Shown here piece after piece: positions 44,581 through 57,429 of a stretch of 64,000 bases of DNA. The first letter of the stretch is position 1. Each line of letters begins with the position of its first letter. Origin of the DNA: Zanthoxylum bungeanum. Its lineage: Eukaryota; Streptophyta; Magnoliopsida; Sapindales; Rutaceae. A program made the translations under genes and the position numbers. The notes below the pieces were generated by a model. That model searched no databases and was not told the DNA's origin. It saw only the letters and a list, made by a program, of their open reading frames with translations. The DNA is taken from contig SKCR01031828.1 in assembly GCA_019454045.1 (NCBI GenBank), positions 1 to 64,000 of the forward strand, in the 5' to 3' direction.

Positions 44581-45867
44581 GCTCAACATTTCCACCTCTA
44601 GCAAACAATATCTCACCTAATGGATTTTGACATCATCACTAGTTAAGCTAGGCCCAACACCTTTCGTCACGTAACACATGTGATTGGCCCTCACCTAATG
44701 GGTTTTGGGTTTGCAATCATTAGGCTACATATACGAACATGTCAAATAGTACTTAAACCTATAAGGGTGACTCACCTAATGACTTCTAAAAAAAAAGTGA
44801 CTCACCTAATAGGTTTTGGGATTACCAAAATATATTCAGTGGACTATTTGATTGTGTTGGAAGGTTAATGCTTAATATTAAATCTTGGGGATTATTTAAT
44901 TATTCATATCTTATATGATTTAGGTCTTTTCTTTTAGTGCGTCTCGATGTCTTATATCTTATACTTTCATCGTCCACAAGCACATTAAGCACATAAGTTT
45001 TATGTTTGGCTCTAGACGAGGGGGATCCTAATCTTTTATTAACGCTTTAATAAGACTGTTCCATTTGGTTTAAGACAATCCTTCACAATTCGGTAATTAG
45101 AGAAAAACTCCCAAAAGATGATGGGGGTCCGACGTGACCACTTAAGTCCCTACCTTCTTAGGCTCTTATCACCTTGGTGACAGAGTTCTCTTTAGTACCT
45201 CTTTGTTCGAGAAGTTCTTAGACTTTCTTGGCTTGAATAATCCTATTACTAATCTTGAAACTTTTAAAATATTATACTTTGATTATCAATTAATATTTTA
45301 ATCATATTAAATAATTAAGAGATATAATCAAAGTTGTATTAGGATTCTTATGGTGATTTAATTTTAATCCAATTAAAACTTTATATGGGTTTAACTTCCT
45401 AAGAAGTTATTTAGTTCAAAACTAGCAACAACTCAAGTTCTATTAGAATTCTTTCCAAAAACAATTTTAATGGAAAATGAAATTCTAATCTTACTCAAAT
45501 TTTAATTGTGGTATTTTGTAAAATATTTATAATTTCAAAAATTATAATTTCACCTCTGATCGTTTTGGGTATTTGCAACAAATCCCTAAAACTTTCAGAA
45601 TTTTACAAATTGGTCATGCGGAATCTGCCATCCTGAATTTTCAAGTTCTGTCAAACAGATTGTTTCGTGTAGCAGACGACTTTTTCGAATTTCGATTGAG
45701 TTACAATTTTACAGAGTCGTTAGTCCATATATCTAGTGTCTCCATAAAAAATTTCAGCCAAATATAACGATTTTATCAACATAAAATAATAGCCTAACCG
45801 AACAGCTCTCATTAGGATCACATATACATGCTTTAATTTGTTTTCATCAAAACGACATAACCTCAAA
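44581..45867 (-). other. Copia leader with repeated CTCACCTAATGGGTTTTGG motif
   Basis: Untranslated DNA between gag and PBS. CTCACCTAATGGGTTTTGG or close variants occur at about 44509, 44611, 44688, 44770 and 44802, and also in the leaders of units 1 and 2 (41100 and 42801). The rest (44900-45867) is AT rich with no coding frame. Confidence 0.7.
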
Positions 45868-45880
45868 GCTCCTGATACCA
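45868..45880 (-). promoter_or_regulatory. Copia primer binding site
   Basis: Minus strand TGGTATCAGGAGC is one base inside the LTR end, the common initiator tRNA-Met complement of plant copia elements. Confidence 0.85.
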
Positions 45881-45881
45881 C

Positions 45882-46012
45882 TGTAAGGTTTTAGTGTTAG
45901 CACGGAAGCATTCATGTGACTGGAATTTAATATTTTCTTCCAAAACCACTTAAGGATCGTGGTTATGCCGTTGTTGATGTAAACAATATACTATTAAATT
46001 AATCTATATTAA
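45882..46012 (-). mobile_element. Copia 5' LTR, truncated
   Basis: Begins (on +) TGTAAGGTTTTAGTGTTAGC and matches 11172-11303 closely, then breaks off at TATATTAA. Only about 130 of about 600 bp remain. It does not resemble the copia LTR at 22611-23440. Confidence 0.8.
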
Positions 46013-49000
46013 GAACCCGCCCTAAGCCAAGGTGAGAAAGTTCACAATACTAGTGAGAACCTATAGATCAGACCAATACCAGTAGGAACCCATGTAAGTT
46101 TAAAAGAGCAGGCCCATGAGAATTGAATACTCTAAGAAGTTAGCAAAAGTACCAATACAGACAATAGGACAAAGTACCATAGTCGTGATCTATAGCCAAA
46201 AGTTGAGATCTAGAAGGAAACTCATAAGACGAACGACTACTAGCCTCGGTAACACAACCTAAAGCTAATAGATAGAATATAGAAACAAATCAAAAGGATA
46301 TGGCTAGTAGTAAGGAGTTTTTTTTTTTTGGATAAAGTAAGTATTATAACCAAAAGAAAACTATATAAAGAGCAAAGGGGCATACCCCAGGCAACTAGAG
46401 AGGACAAGCCCTCCTAGAAGAAAAGCCGAAAGGCTACAAGCAAAAGATCAAAGGGGCATGCCCCAAGCACTAGAGAGGACAGGCCCTCCAAGAAGAAAGC
46501 CAACCGGCTAAAAAGACAATGTAACTTGAGGACAATGAGTAAATGAAGACTTTGGGTTGATTGATAAATATTAAGGAACTTTAAGACATGGAATAGTCGA
46601 TGTAGCTTTCAATGGAACGAATAGTAAATAACAGAAATATGTATTCACATATCTTTATGGAATGCATATACTCACCCATCCACTTAGATCTCAGTGAGGA
46701 GGAGAACCAGTAAAAAATAGTATTTGACAAAATAGACGAATCGCGAGACGGCTAGATAGCCAAACCAATAAGTTCAATGGAACATAAATAAGAAGCATGA
46801 GATAAAATAGTTGGAAGTTACAGTAAGTCGAGCCAAATCTAGAAGCCATCGTTGAATTGGAAACCCTTAAGGGAGTCAAGGCTCAAAAGTACGAAGGGAC
46901 TAGAGAGGACGACTCTCAGGAATATAGTATATAACTCATAAAGAGTCTCATTGTATTGAGAAGGAAGAACTAGATAGAGAGTATTACTTGATCCAAAAGA
47001 TTTAGTAGAGATGTCCTAAGCAATCTAAGTTGATGGGGTTTCCATGGGAGTAAAGATGTAGGGAGTTCAAGGAAATCTAAATAGTGGAGTAAACTTCATA
47101 AGGAGGAATAACAAATGGAGTATAGTAGAACTTTGAGAGAGAGTAACGACGTAAGACGGTTAAGCAACAGAGACTAGTAGGAAGAAGTGCACAAGCAACA
47201 TGATGGAGTATTTAGAGAGCATGACTCTATAGAAGGTTCACAATAAAAGGTAGTATGATCGATAGTTGGAAAGCGGATCAAGAGTGAAGTTGAAGTATGA
47301 GACAATTCAGATAGTACCTAGCATAAGTATCTAAATGTGGGAGTCGACACTAGTAAACACGGGAATCTCAAGCTTATAGATGAATAGAACGTGCAAGTAC
47401 AGCATGGGTAGCTAGTGAGGTCAGCACAATCGGAAAGGTTTCGGGACCAAACCCAACCCTCACAACCCTCGTTATACCACAATAGCTAAGATGGACCTCG
47501 ATAATCGCCTCAAGATATCCCCAGAAATAAGTGAAACCATAGTGTAGTAAATATGCTATAAGGTAGGGTACAATTGAAATATAATATCCCCTAAGATAAA
47601 AAGACAGATACAGAGGAACCAAAAGTTTCATAAATAGTTAATAGCAGAAAATAAGACAGAAATGACATCAAGTAAAATGGTGGAGGTGGAACGGTTGAGA
47701 TAGGACGATAATAGAAAAATATACCAGATAAACAATGACAGAAGTGTATAGTGAGAAGGTAGATTTTCAATGGTACTACGGAATAGTAAGCTTTTTCAAA
47801 GTTGGGATAAGACTGAAATTTTATTATATGAGTAAGCGAAGAAAGATAATGATAGTGACCCCTATGTTTCCCTTCGCAGCGCACCGTTATGGATAATGCA
47901 TAAGATGACTTGAAAATAGATTTATTGAAGTAAAACCTAGAGGTGGCTAAGGAAACTAAGAATACCGATATTGTTGAGACTGGGGAAGCCTTCTGCCTCA
48001 ACCTACCCATGTGAGCGTCGCGAAGCGCAACAATTGACTTCGCAACACATGGCCATTTCCCATGATTATTTTTTAGCTAATTCAGTTTCAATATAGGATA
48101 TTAGAGATCATCTGAAAGGTTTCGTATCATCTTATATACACGTAATTTATCATGTTACAAACATAGAACATCATATAACATCGATAGTTTCGAAGTACAT
48201 TTCACGATTTATATCCTAATTAAGTTATCCGGGATTGTAAATTCCTTCGGCGAAGTGAAGTAATGCTAGCGGGACTCCAAATCAGTGAGTGGACACTCTT
48301 TCCTTAAGTTGATCTTTTTACATTATGTTGTTTTAAATATCAGACTTACTTTTCCGCATTTAGGGCGTTAGCCTAGTTTACTTTCAAATATATTTTGAAT
48401 AAGAATATTTTGAGAAATGATTTAGAAAAGTGATGATTACAAAAGCATGATTTTATGTTTTTGAGGCATGGGGGAAAAACCCACCTCAGTATGTAACTTG
48501 ACTCAGATATGGAATTGATGGATTCAGATATCGTGTGCACAAGCAGTTTAGGAGATGCCCCTAGATCCTAGATTTAGAGTCTGGAGGGTAGCATAGATTC
48601 GCACCCCCGGTTCCAGATTTGTGGCTTTGGAGACGGCGATACATAACCCCCAAGACCACCAGATTTCAGGACTATAGGGATAGCGATATATAACGTCCCT
48701 AGACCCTAATTTTCATGGACATGATAGTGGCATGTATTGGGGGACGACGATACTTAATGCCCCAATGTCATGGATTTGCACACCTAGCTCTAGTTAGGCG
48801 CATGGGAGGACGATGATAACAGACTTTTAGAGAAAGACTTACAGAAAATAGGTTTTAAAAAAGAATTTTCATAAGAAACTGTTTTTATGAGAATTTCAGA
48901 GATTTATATACCAATAGTAGAATTCAGAATAGTTTTCCAGAAAGAAAGTTGTTTTCAAATTATGAAAGAAATTTCATAACAAAAAAATGATTTGAGATGA

Positions 49001-49466
49001 ATTCGGTTTTAAAACCATGGATTTTCAAAAAGCATTTTAATATCTATTTTTAAACTGTCCACTCACTAGATCATTCAAACGATCTAATCCCCCCACTCCA
49101 AGTTTCCTTATTTTGCAGGTTACCCGGAGGACAAGCTCGAGAGGATAGATATTGATGGCAGTCACTAGGGTGTTCGGTCTACCAGGTCAAGTCAAAGACA
49201 GAGTTCAGTTCAGTTAGAGTCAGGAAAAGTCATCATACATGTTATATAGTAAAGATTACATATGTAGTGCATTATAAGTGTTCACTGTCATAGTTGTAAT
49301 GTGTAGTAAAAATTGAGTACTCAATATGAGAAATGTTATGCATTTATGTTGATGAGTTGGGCAATGGTCTCATGCATTAGTTTATATATGAAATGAGATT
49401 AGCAGTTGTCAGAGAGTAGGACGGCTTATTCCCTATCGGTAGCATCTCCGGATTGGGGCTGTTACA
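46013..49466 (+). mobile_element. Degenerate gypsy-LTR-like DNA ending TGTTACA
   Basis: The right 1.2 kb (48250-49466) is related in inverse orientation to 7542-8760. Shared landmarks are GTGGACACTCTTTCC, CATTTAGGGCGTTAG, the GGCGATACATAA repeats, ACGATCTAATCCCCCCACTCC, GACAAGCTCGAG, and the terminus GGATTGGGGCTGTTACA. It is therefore the U5 end of a related LTR in + orientation. The left part (46013-48250) has no recognisable coding frame and could be its U3 or other old repeat. No TSD was found. Confidence 0.6.
46317..46512 (-). mobile_element. LINE 3' fragment with internal duplication
   Basis: T-run, then GGATAAAGTAAGTATTATAACC and AAAGGGGCATACCCCAGG, the LINE 3' UTR on minus. The AAAGGGGCAT...GAGAGGACAGGCCCTCC module appears twice in a row (about 46374 and 46450). 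Confidence 0.85.
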
Positions 49467-52435
49467 CTTTTCCCATATTCGTACCTGAACCAGGTCAAAA
49501 CTGCAAGTCAAAGTCGTGTGAATAGTAAAACTCATGACAGCTCTAGAAATTACTACATTTTTATGATTTTGTTACTATATTTTATTAATAACTATAACAC
49601 CGCGCCAGAGGTAGGATGCTACCGGTAGGAGACATGATTGACCCATCTCCATAAGCCTCTAAATTTATAAAAATTTGGCATGATGTATCATAAAACTGGA
49701 CAACCTGGATCTCAGTCCAGCAATAAAACGATCCTGAAATAAACACCAACACATCAAAATCATCACCTAAAGGCTCTGTGCCCATATCATCTATCAACAC
49801 TCAATGGCTTTGCCCACAACATCTTAAGAAATCAAAACATTTACTTAATATTTACAAATAGCGTGCTCAGCATGACAAATAAAATATTAATCCCAAATCC
49901 TACACTTCTAAAGCTTATCCCAGGACACTTGCGAGGGTGACTGCCACTTGGGTGATCCACGTCTCGAGTATGACTTCCAAAGCTGTAGTGGTTGACCAAT
50001 CTAGAAGCCAACCTGCAAAACTAGGAACTGGTTTGGTGTTAGTTATAAAAACTCAGTAAGTAACCATGCACAACCAAAACATAAAAGTCAAACATGTTAT
50101 AACATTCACTATATATGAACCATCAAATCATTATGAGATCAGAACCCCTATTTATCCCGATTTTACCAATTTTCTAATAATCCCTCGAATTTTCCTCGGT
50201 CCTTAACTAACCGAACATACGAACTCAATACCCAAATGCCTACTGGTTGTTACACATATGCGAAATTCTTCCAATTATCAATTAATCTTTATTCTCTTTC
50301 GGTCATATATCAAAACTATTTCATAACTACATATGCATTTATGATTCTAAGAACGTCTCTTGTACCAACTTTGAAAGCTATCACTTAATAATGATATACA
50401 TCAAATTTTAAAGTCTTTATTTACCTTTGCAAATATTTACAAATACTTTCCATACTAGAGCTTACATACATACATGTCCAACCTTACCAATCATATATAC
50501 TCAAATATCTAACAAATATACATACCTGGGACGCTCTCAACATTAGCACCATCATATACCTATATCCGAACATATAGACTGCAGTATAACCGACAATAAC
50601 ATCATACATACCCTCTCGAATTGCTGAAGTACACAATAATAAATCATAATCAAATATATGTCCTCATTAATACACCTCAAATCATCAATCAGTACCCTTA
50701 CATATTCATATACCGAACACACACTCTTGTACAATCAATCACATACATCATCAGGTTCCGAAAGGAACAAGAAACCACAATCAATCAATCATTTTTCTCT
50801 TTTCAATTGCAAATTCATACAAACAATCAGATACGACATCAAATGGAGAACATAAATCATACACTGCTTTATCATCAGCTTAGTCGTGCATATACGTATA
50901 TACATCACACATATGAATATAGACATTATTTCGAATTCAAAGACCATAGTCTTTAATAGTCTTCATCTCATTTACTTATCAATCAAACATAATTCGTTTT
51001 CAGAATTCTTATCTGAAAAGATTGATACAGTATCTTACCAATTATACATTTCTATTCATATAGGTAGTCTATCAATCACGTACTTTTATTACTCAGTAAA
51101 GGCTTAGCTTATACCAACCCAATCTCTATACAGCTAAATAGTATGCATTAGTCAATAACAAACCATAACGCACTTCCATACGTGCTAATACAAATTCAAA
51201 AATTGTAACTTATTTTCTTTACCAATCTTATACACTTAAATCATACTTATCTTATCGTCTTATACGTATACAATTACATGAACATATACTTATACATATA
51301 CATATTAATTCAAATATACAAATATATATCATTACAGGTTCATACACTTACGTACATTCATGTGTGTGTGTGTGTATATATATATATACACATAGACATT
51401 AAGCTCATCACATATCTATCTCACTTCATATCATATCAATAGCAAAATTTGTACCTGTAGTGGTCGATTAACTATTCATAACCCTGAACTCCATTCTCAA
51501 AACCATCTCCTACTATCCTCATTTTATCCCAAACATTTCCAACCATGTGTGTGTGTATATATATATATATATTAAACATGAATCAACATTCAAGTATTCA
51601 TCACATGTGTTACTTACTTGACCTTTCGAGCGCTCCAAGTCCAAGTCAAGTCTGCCAAAACAAACGGTGAAATACAGTCAGAATCGTGATTTATTATAAT
51701 ATTGACTTAACTACGATAAAATTCCGGATCTTTTTGGAACAACCAAATCAAGTCTGATTTCAATACTTTCAGTTCCATTACTCTTAAAATATCATTACAA
51801 ACTATTCCAAACCACTAATTCACTTAAATCCCTGGTTTACACGTTTTTAGAAAATCTTCCGAAAAATTTCCGCAAACGCTATGGAAAGGTCCCGAACCTA
51901 CCCGGATTTATCGAAATATGTTCTTAATATCATATATAACTCACTTTTACCCAGAAACCCATTTTTACCGGAAACTTACATATTTTATCGGATCGGCCAA
52001 ACTCGTTCCGTTTTCACCCGAAATCTATCAAAAGCACATATTCAATTATACTTATGTGTAGGGGTTTTATGGAGAAAATCCGGTAACGTAGCGGAATCGT
52101 GAAAATCAAAATTTTCCGATTTCAAAATTTTTCTTGGATCAATTAAATAAACTTATTTATATAATTACCCAATTATCAAATTCTGAAAAAAAAAATTACA
52201 TATGGCATATGTATAATTCCTCTGTCACATGTATCCGGATATATCCCAAAGATATAGATGTAAACGTCAAATCTCTATAGGGACAATCCCGTTGACGTCT
52301 CTATTAGCAATCTCTAAAAGAACACTTAGAACTGACTTCTAAAGTATACCACAGACCCATGGTTTTTTATCTGATTGCTAATCATATATGGACTACCTAT
52401 GCTCTGTACACAGAACTGACGGATCCTATCTGACA
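49467..52435. other. Non-coding, LTR-like DNA; microsatellites
   Basis: No gene is seen. At about 49596 ATAACACCGCGCCAGAGGTAGG resembles the start of a Del/Tekay-type gypsy LTR, and CCTGCAAAACTAGG with ACTCAGTAAG (50012-50060) fits such an LTR, but ends were not found. (TG)n(TA)n runs lie at 51361-51390 and 51546-51574 in similar settings. The last 250 bases (52190-52435) look like a copia LTR piece. Confidence 0.4.
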
Positions 52436-52964
52436 TGATCCAAGGGACAATATTTGACATGAATGCAGTCACCCAAGGAACATTAGAGCCTTTGCAATTG
52501 CCAACAGGCCCAATCACACGCCAAAGAGCTAAGAATACCACAGACGCAATAGCGGGGCCAGAGTTTGCATATAATAGATGCATTCATCCTTCTAGTTTTT
52601 ACTTGCCTTATGAGATTGATTATGATTCTAATTCTTTAACTCCTATGGATTTATTATATTTGATTCTTATTAAGCTTGGGAGTATGAATGATAAGGGAAA
52701 GGCAGAGTTGGTGAGAATAATAGGTTTCCAACGAATTGTGTTTGACCCCGGCAATTGAGTGTGGCTTTTTATGCAAGAGGAAAAGATCCAAGCTACAATC
52801 GAGAGGAGATGGACCTTTTCAAGTCTTGGAAAGGATCACTGACAATGCATATAAGATGGATTTGCAAGGTAGTACAACATATTTGCTACTTTTAATGTTT
52901 CTGACTTAACTCATTTTGATGCAGGTTCAGATTCGAGGTTGAATCCTTTTCAACAAGGAGGGAA
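52436..52964 (+). pseudogene. Gypsy integrase fragments in scrambled order
   Basis: On +, 52455-52560 encodes the pol tail (TQGTLEPLQLPTGPITRQRAK), which normally lies last. It is followed by EFAYNRCIHPSSFYLPYEI (52561 on), RIVFDPGN, and FNVSDLTHFDAGSDSRLNPF up to the PPT CAACAAGGAGGGAA (52951-52964). The first piece has the GTLEPL signature of the G2 type and the rest is like G1, so two gypsy fragments were joined. Several shifts are present. Confidence 0.75.
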
Positions 52965-53017
52965 TGACATGAGTCCAACAACACCAGAGACATTACAGGA
53001 TGCAGCTAACAACTTGG

Positions 53018-55112
53018 TGTTGAGATTTAATCAAGTCCCAAGATCAACAAACATGCATAAAAACGAGTTGAATACAACCAAGGAGTAAGGCGGAATTCAT
53101 ACTCACATTGATGGGTTTTGATGAAATGAAGAATACAAGTCTCCAAGCTTCTCAAACTCGCGGTAATGGAGCTCCTTGTGCTGCTGGACTGCTCGGTAAT
53201 GGACTGGTTTGCTTCCTCCATGTTCGGCCATGTGAGACTCCATTGAAGCTCCAAGCTTCAAGCTTTCCAAGCTCACAAATTCGTTTCCCTATCACCTAAA
53301 TATAACCCATGGTGTGCTAGCACTCTTCATCTTCCTTGCTTCCCTTTCAATTTCGGTCAAACCAGAAACTTTTGAAGCAAAATCGGCTTGAAGCCGTGAA
53401 GGAGAGGAAGATGAAAAGAGAGGGGGAAAAAGAGAAGACCGTGAGTGGTGAGTGAGAGAGAGAAAATGATTTTTGGTTTATATATTTATTTCATTTTCCA
53501 AAAACAAAAACAAATATATAAATCATTTTTCATATATATCAAAAGTTAAAAAAGCAAAAGTCTATTAATGCTTTTCATCATTTCTACTTTTTACTTTAAG
53601 TCACATCACATCACTTTAATAAAGTGACATGTTGTCAAGTCACATCACTCAAAGTGACAATTGATTTGACGCATGATGTGACTAACGATTTGACGCTTGA
53701 TGTGACTTGCGTGCCGCGCTCGAATTCGAAATGCGAATGCGCTCGCAATCACTCTCGGGCTCGGGTTCGCTAATTCCAAATTGAAGAATTTTCCGTCGCG
53801 TCGTAATTAAATGATTACGCCTAACGAAATCACTATTCACGCACGAATTAATTCTAAATTAATTCGTTCGCCCGAATTAAAATCTAATTTCAATTCCGCG
53901 TCGAAATCCAATTTCTTATAATATATCGAATATATTATTTTATCGATTAATTCCAAATTAATCGTTCTCTCTCTTTAATAAATATTTTATCCCAGATAAA
54001 ATATCTCCGCAATTAATCCCAGATTAATTTTCTCTCTCTTCTAATTAATCCAGATTAATTAAAGTTCGAGTTATACATCATCGGTGAAGCTTCAGGAAGC
54101 GACCCATGAGATCTCCGGATATGCTGGCAGTAAATACGATCGTCGGATTATCCGAACACGTAAGTACCTCGTACTACGTTCATACCGATTTACAAGACAA
54201 GGTTGGCTTCTAGCAAAGCGCCATGCCTACCCAATTCTCCAGAAATATTCTTACAGGAATATATAGATCTGTATAAAGCGTAGTATACCGTAGTATTGTG
54301 TATATCGGCCCAGTATCAGATAGTCACGTGCTAGGGCTGGGGCTGGATAAGTGTCTGCCCCGTCCGAAGCACATATCGGATGTCTGGTAACTAGTCTCTA
54401 TAATCGGATATGTATGACATAGTCATAATATCCCGATGGTTGCGCAACACTTAAGAGCACTAATACCGTATCCTGCGTGACATCATCTTCAATATGACTG
54501 AAGTGATATTTCCGTCTTGACATCACACCCAATACACTACGACTCTCTGATAAACCCAGAAGTGGTGTACGTAGAACCGGTTAAAGCCCTGTACCACCAA
54601 GACCAAAGTCTATCGATTATCGTAAGTATTAGCGATGTAAGTCTCAGGTTAAGACCATACACACCTACCCTGATTTCGGCCTCCCATAGACACATAGTCA
54701 TAATACCAATGGGATTCCGAGGGGTTTATCCAGAGCGAAGCTGTTTCCCATACCATCGGTGAAACACAACTCCTATCGCACTTGCATAAGTATCCAATAC
54801 TTAAATATATGAGAACTATGACGTCGTGCCCTCACAACGCGCACAAGTGCAATACTAGCCTATTCCGCATTATCGATGTCCTGTCTCGATAATACTTCGG
54901 CTAGGGATATTTAATGATTAATCCTTCGTGGACTGATACTGTCTCATATCATCTCAATCCAGGAACTAATCATATGGACCTCTCTTCATTTATACACTTA
55001 TGGTGATCTAATCACAAATGATGAGAGTGCAATTTCCTTGTCACATAGTTAATTTGTACAACAACACCGTGATCTGTACAAATAGTGACGCTATAGGTCA
55101 TTTTGTCCAACA
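53018..55112 (-). mobile_element. Solo LTR, 2,095 bp, TSD CTTGG
   Basis: TGTTGAG...CCAACA with CTTGG at 53013-53017 and 55113-55117, inserted in the gypsy 3' LTR. There is no internal region. A minus-strand TATATAAA at 53477-53484 followed by a CT-rich start (CTCTCTCTCACTC) indicates minus orientation. The last 32 bases recur at window position 1. Copia-like by its ends; the superfamily is inferred. Confidence 0.9.
53477..53484 (-). promoter_or_regulatory. TATA box of the CTTGG solo LTR
   Basis: Minus strand ATATATAAACC is followed about 20 bases later by a pyrimidine-rich CTCTCTCTCACTC, a usual plant LTR start-site context. Confidence 0.5.
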
Positions 55113-56036
55113 CTTGGAGGAACCCATGTAGTTGCCAACAGGTCCAATCACATGCCAAAGAGCAAAGAAGATCAGAGAGGCCTTTGCGGGACTAGCTCAG
55201 AGCTATGTGACCAGTTGCAGCAACCAAGTCAAGTGCACACCATAGACACATATGGGCATAACTAGAGAGGTCCCTAAGCTATTTCATTAGACCCAGATCA
55301 GCTCAGACTGAAGCATAGCAGAGTAGCTTCAGCACCCGCACCCTTTTGACCCGATTTCACCAATTTTAGGACTATGTTGAATTCGGCCAAATGGGGGAAT
55401 TTTTGTCATTTTTGATCGACATTTTGACTTTATTTATGATGTAATTAGCATGGTTGACTATGCCATTAGGCTTAATTATGCTTAGATCTGTACTTAGCCG
55501 GAAGCACGTCAATTTACCATGTAAGCACCTCAATTAGCTTAAGTGAGATTAGCTTCTAATCTTTGTTTTAAGTTTATTTAGGTGCAAAAGGACCTTAATG
55601 GTCGTGGTTGAGGTGCTTGACTTAGGGCTTTTGGTAATTTTAGCTCTAGGGTCATTTTAGTCTTTTTACTCTCTTGTAACCCTTATTATATGACTCTTCT
55701 TTGTATTTTGGAGACAACCAAACGTAATATACAACATTTGAAAGAGAGAAAAGCTTGAGCTTTCCATGGCTATGGCCGAAACCTTGTTGAGGGAGGGATT
55801 CCCCTTTTCAAGTTCAAATTGACTTATCTAAGCTTGGCAACTTAGTGGCGTCTCCATTGCTAGCAAAATACAATCTGATTTCATGCTTGTGGTTATCATG
55901 GACGTGAATTTCATGGTGGTTAGGGGCTGATCTTGGTTAGGTTTTGTTCCTACAAAATCAGTATTCAAAGTTCTTGGGGTTTTGAGAAAGATGCTTGGGG
56001 GTTTGCTTGGTTTCCAACCCAAGTGAGTTCTTGCCA

Positions 56037-56626
56037 CTATCTCGACACACACATGACACCCTGAGGATCTGTCCACACCCTAACGAACAGGCGGAGGTCT
56101 GATCTAAATAGATCGGTGACGTGACTGCCATCTAAGTGTGGAAGATGTCTCATATGCCCACAGTGGTATCTCAAGTCGAAGAATCGCAAATGTTACTCAA
56201 CCCGAGAAGATTCTTATTGACATTGGTGTACCATCCATTAAGAATCTTCGGTGAGTCATTCAATGTTTATCCGCTATAAACACCTACACGTCTATACGAG
56301 TCTCCAAGACTCATGGTTCATTGAGAAACCATTGGAATAATATATTCCAGTATACGACATGAACCAATCTCAACGGGTTTACTTTACTGACCAAGTAGTG
56401 TAAACCTTGACCATGAACTGTCTGAGAATGACAACGTCATGATACAACTCAATGTCAGTTGCGAAGTTTTTGCAACTGTATCATGACTAATCATCCTAAG
56501 GTCTATTACGTTTTTAACATATAAAAAGATATATTATATTATAGAAACTGCTCATTTTATTCATAAAAAAACGTTTACAATAGTATTTTCAAGGAAATAC
56601 AACGGGGCTCTGAGCACCAACCCCAA
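56037..56626 (-). mobile_element. Probable 3' LTR of the right-hand copia element
   Basis: It lies on minus directly after the RNase H frame and a GTGTGAGATT run that resembles the usual GTGGGAGATTG PPT, then TATTGGGGTTGGTGCTC as the presumed LTR start (TG changed to TA). The left end is cut by the gypsy LTR at 56036. No second copy is in the window to confirm the ends. Confidence 0.5.
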
Positions 56627-57401
56627 TAAAATCTCACACTTGCTCTAGTGCCAATATTGATTGTATCTAATACCATCGACTCCACATGTTTATCAAATAA
56701 CTTCGGAGGTATGGCCTTCGTAAGCGGGTCTGCTACATTATCTTCACTCGGTCCTTGCACACGACAATATCCCCTCGCGACACAATCTCTCGAATGATGT
56801 GGTACTTGTGTTCCACATGCTTCGACTTCTGATGCGCCCTCGGTTGCTTTGCTTGTGTAATGGCTCCAGTATTATCACAGTATAACGGAATCATATTCTC
56901 GATACTTGGGACAACTCCCAATTCTGTGATAAAATTTCTAATCCATACAGCTTCCTTTGCAGCTTCAGAAGCTACAATGTATTCCGCTTCTGTGGTGGAA
57001 TCTACTGTTGACCCCTGTTTGGAACTCTTCCAGCAAACCGCACCTCCGTTAAGGGTAAAGACAAATCCAGATGTAGACTTTCTATCATCGGGATCCGATT
57101 GGAAGTCAAAATTCGTATACCCATTAACTTGCAGTTCACTTCCTCCATAAATAATCAACTTATCCTTAGTACCTTTAAGATACTTCAGGATATGTTTAAT
57201 GGCCATCCAATGATCATTTCCTGGATTGGACTGATATCTACTAGTTACGCTAACAACGAAACTGATATCAGGCCTTGTACATAACATGGCATACATTATG
57301 CTACCCAAACACGAAGCATAAGGTTGGTTAGACATTCTAACCTTCTCATCTTTTGTTTGTGGACTCATCTTCTTTGAAAGATTAATCTAATGTCTGAACG
57401 G
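56627..57401 (-). pseudogene. Copia RT end and RNase H (right-hand element)
   Basis: Minus frame: LSKKMSPQTKDEKVRMSNQPYA, GSIMYAMLCTRPDISFVVSVTSRYQ, KSTSGFVFTLNGGAVCWKS, DSTTEAEYIVASEAAKEAVW (RNase H acidic residues), CDNTGAITQAKQPRAHQKS, and after a shift at about 56750 DNVADPLTKAI. Upstream it breaks at PFRH (stop) at the LINE edge. The remaining RT is at 62436 on the other side of the LINE. Confidence 0.85.
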
Positions 57402-57429
57402 TATATTTGATGTCTTACATTTATCAAAA

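Larger units (their letters stand above)
52965..56036 (+). mobile_element. Gypsy 3' LTR split by a solo LTR
   Basis: Starts TGACATG right after the PPT and ends TTCTTGCCA (TGTCA with one change). Without the inserted 2,100 bases it is about 972 bp, the family's normal length. Coding continues across the insertion: NNL, then after the break EEPM and the RAKKIREAFAGLAQSYV tail. It is the same family as 28417-29423 but in + orientation. Confidence 0.85.

Noticed and set aside
47591..48010. 139-codon minus-strand hydrophobic frame as a membrane protein
   Set aside because: It lies in LTR-like DNA, is rich in low-complexity Phe/Ser/Tyr runs, and has no family resemblance that I can see.
50621..51107. 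Tyr/His/Ile-rich overlapping frames
   Set aside because: AT-rich, ATAC-rich DNA gives such frames by chance; two frames overlap with no domain.
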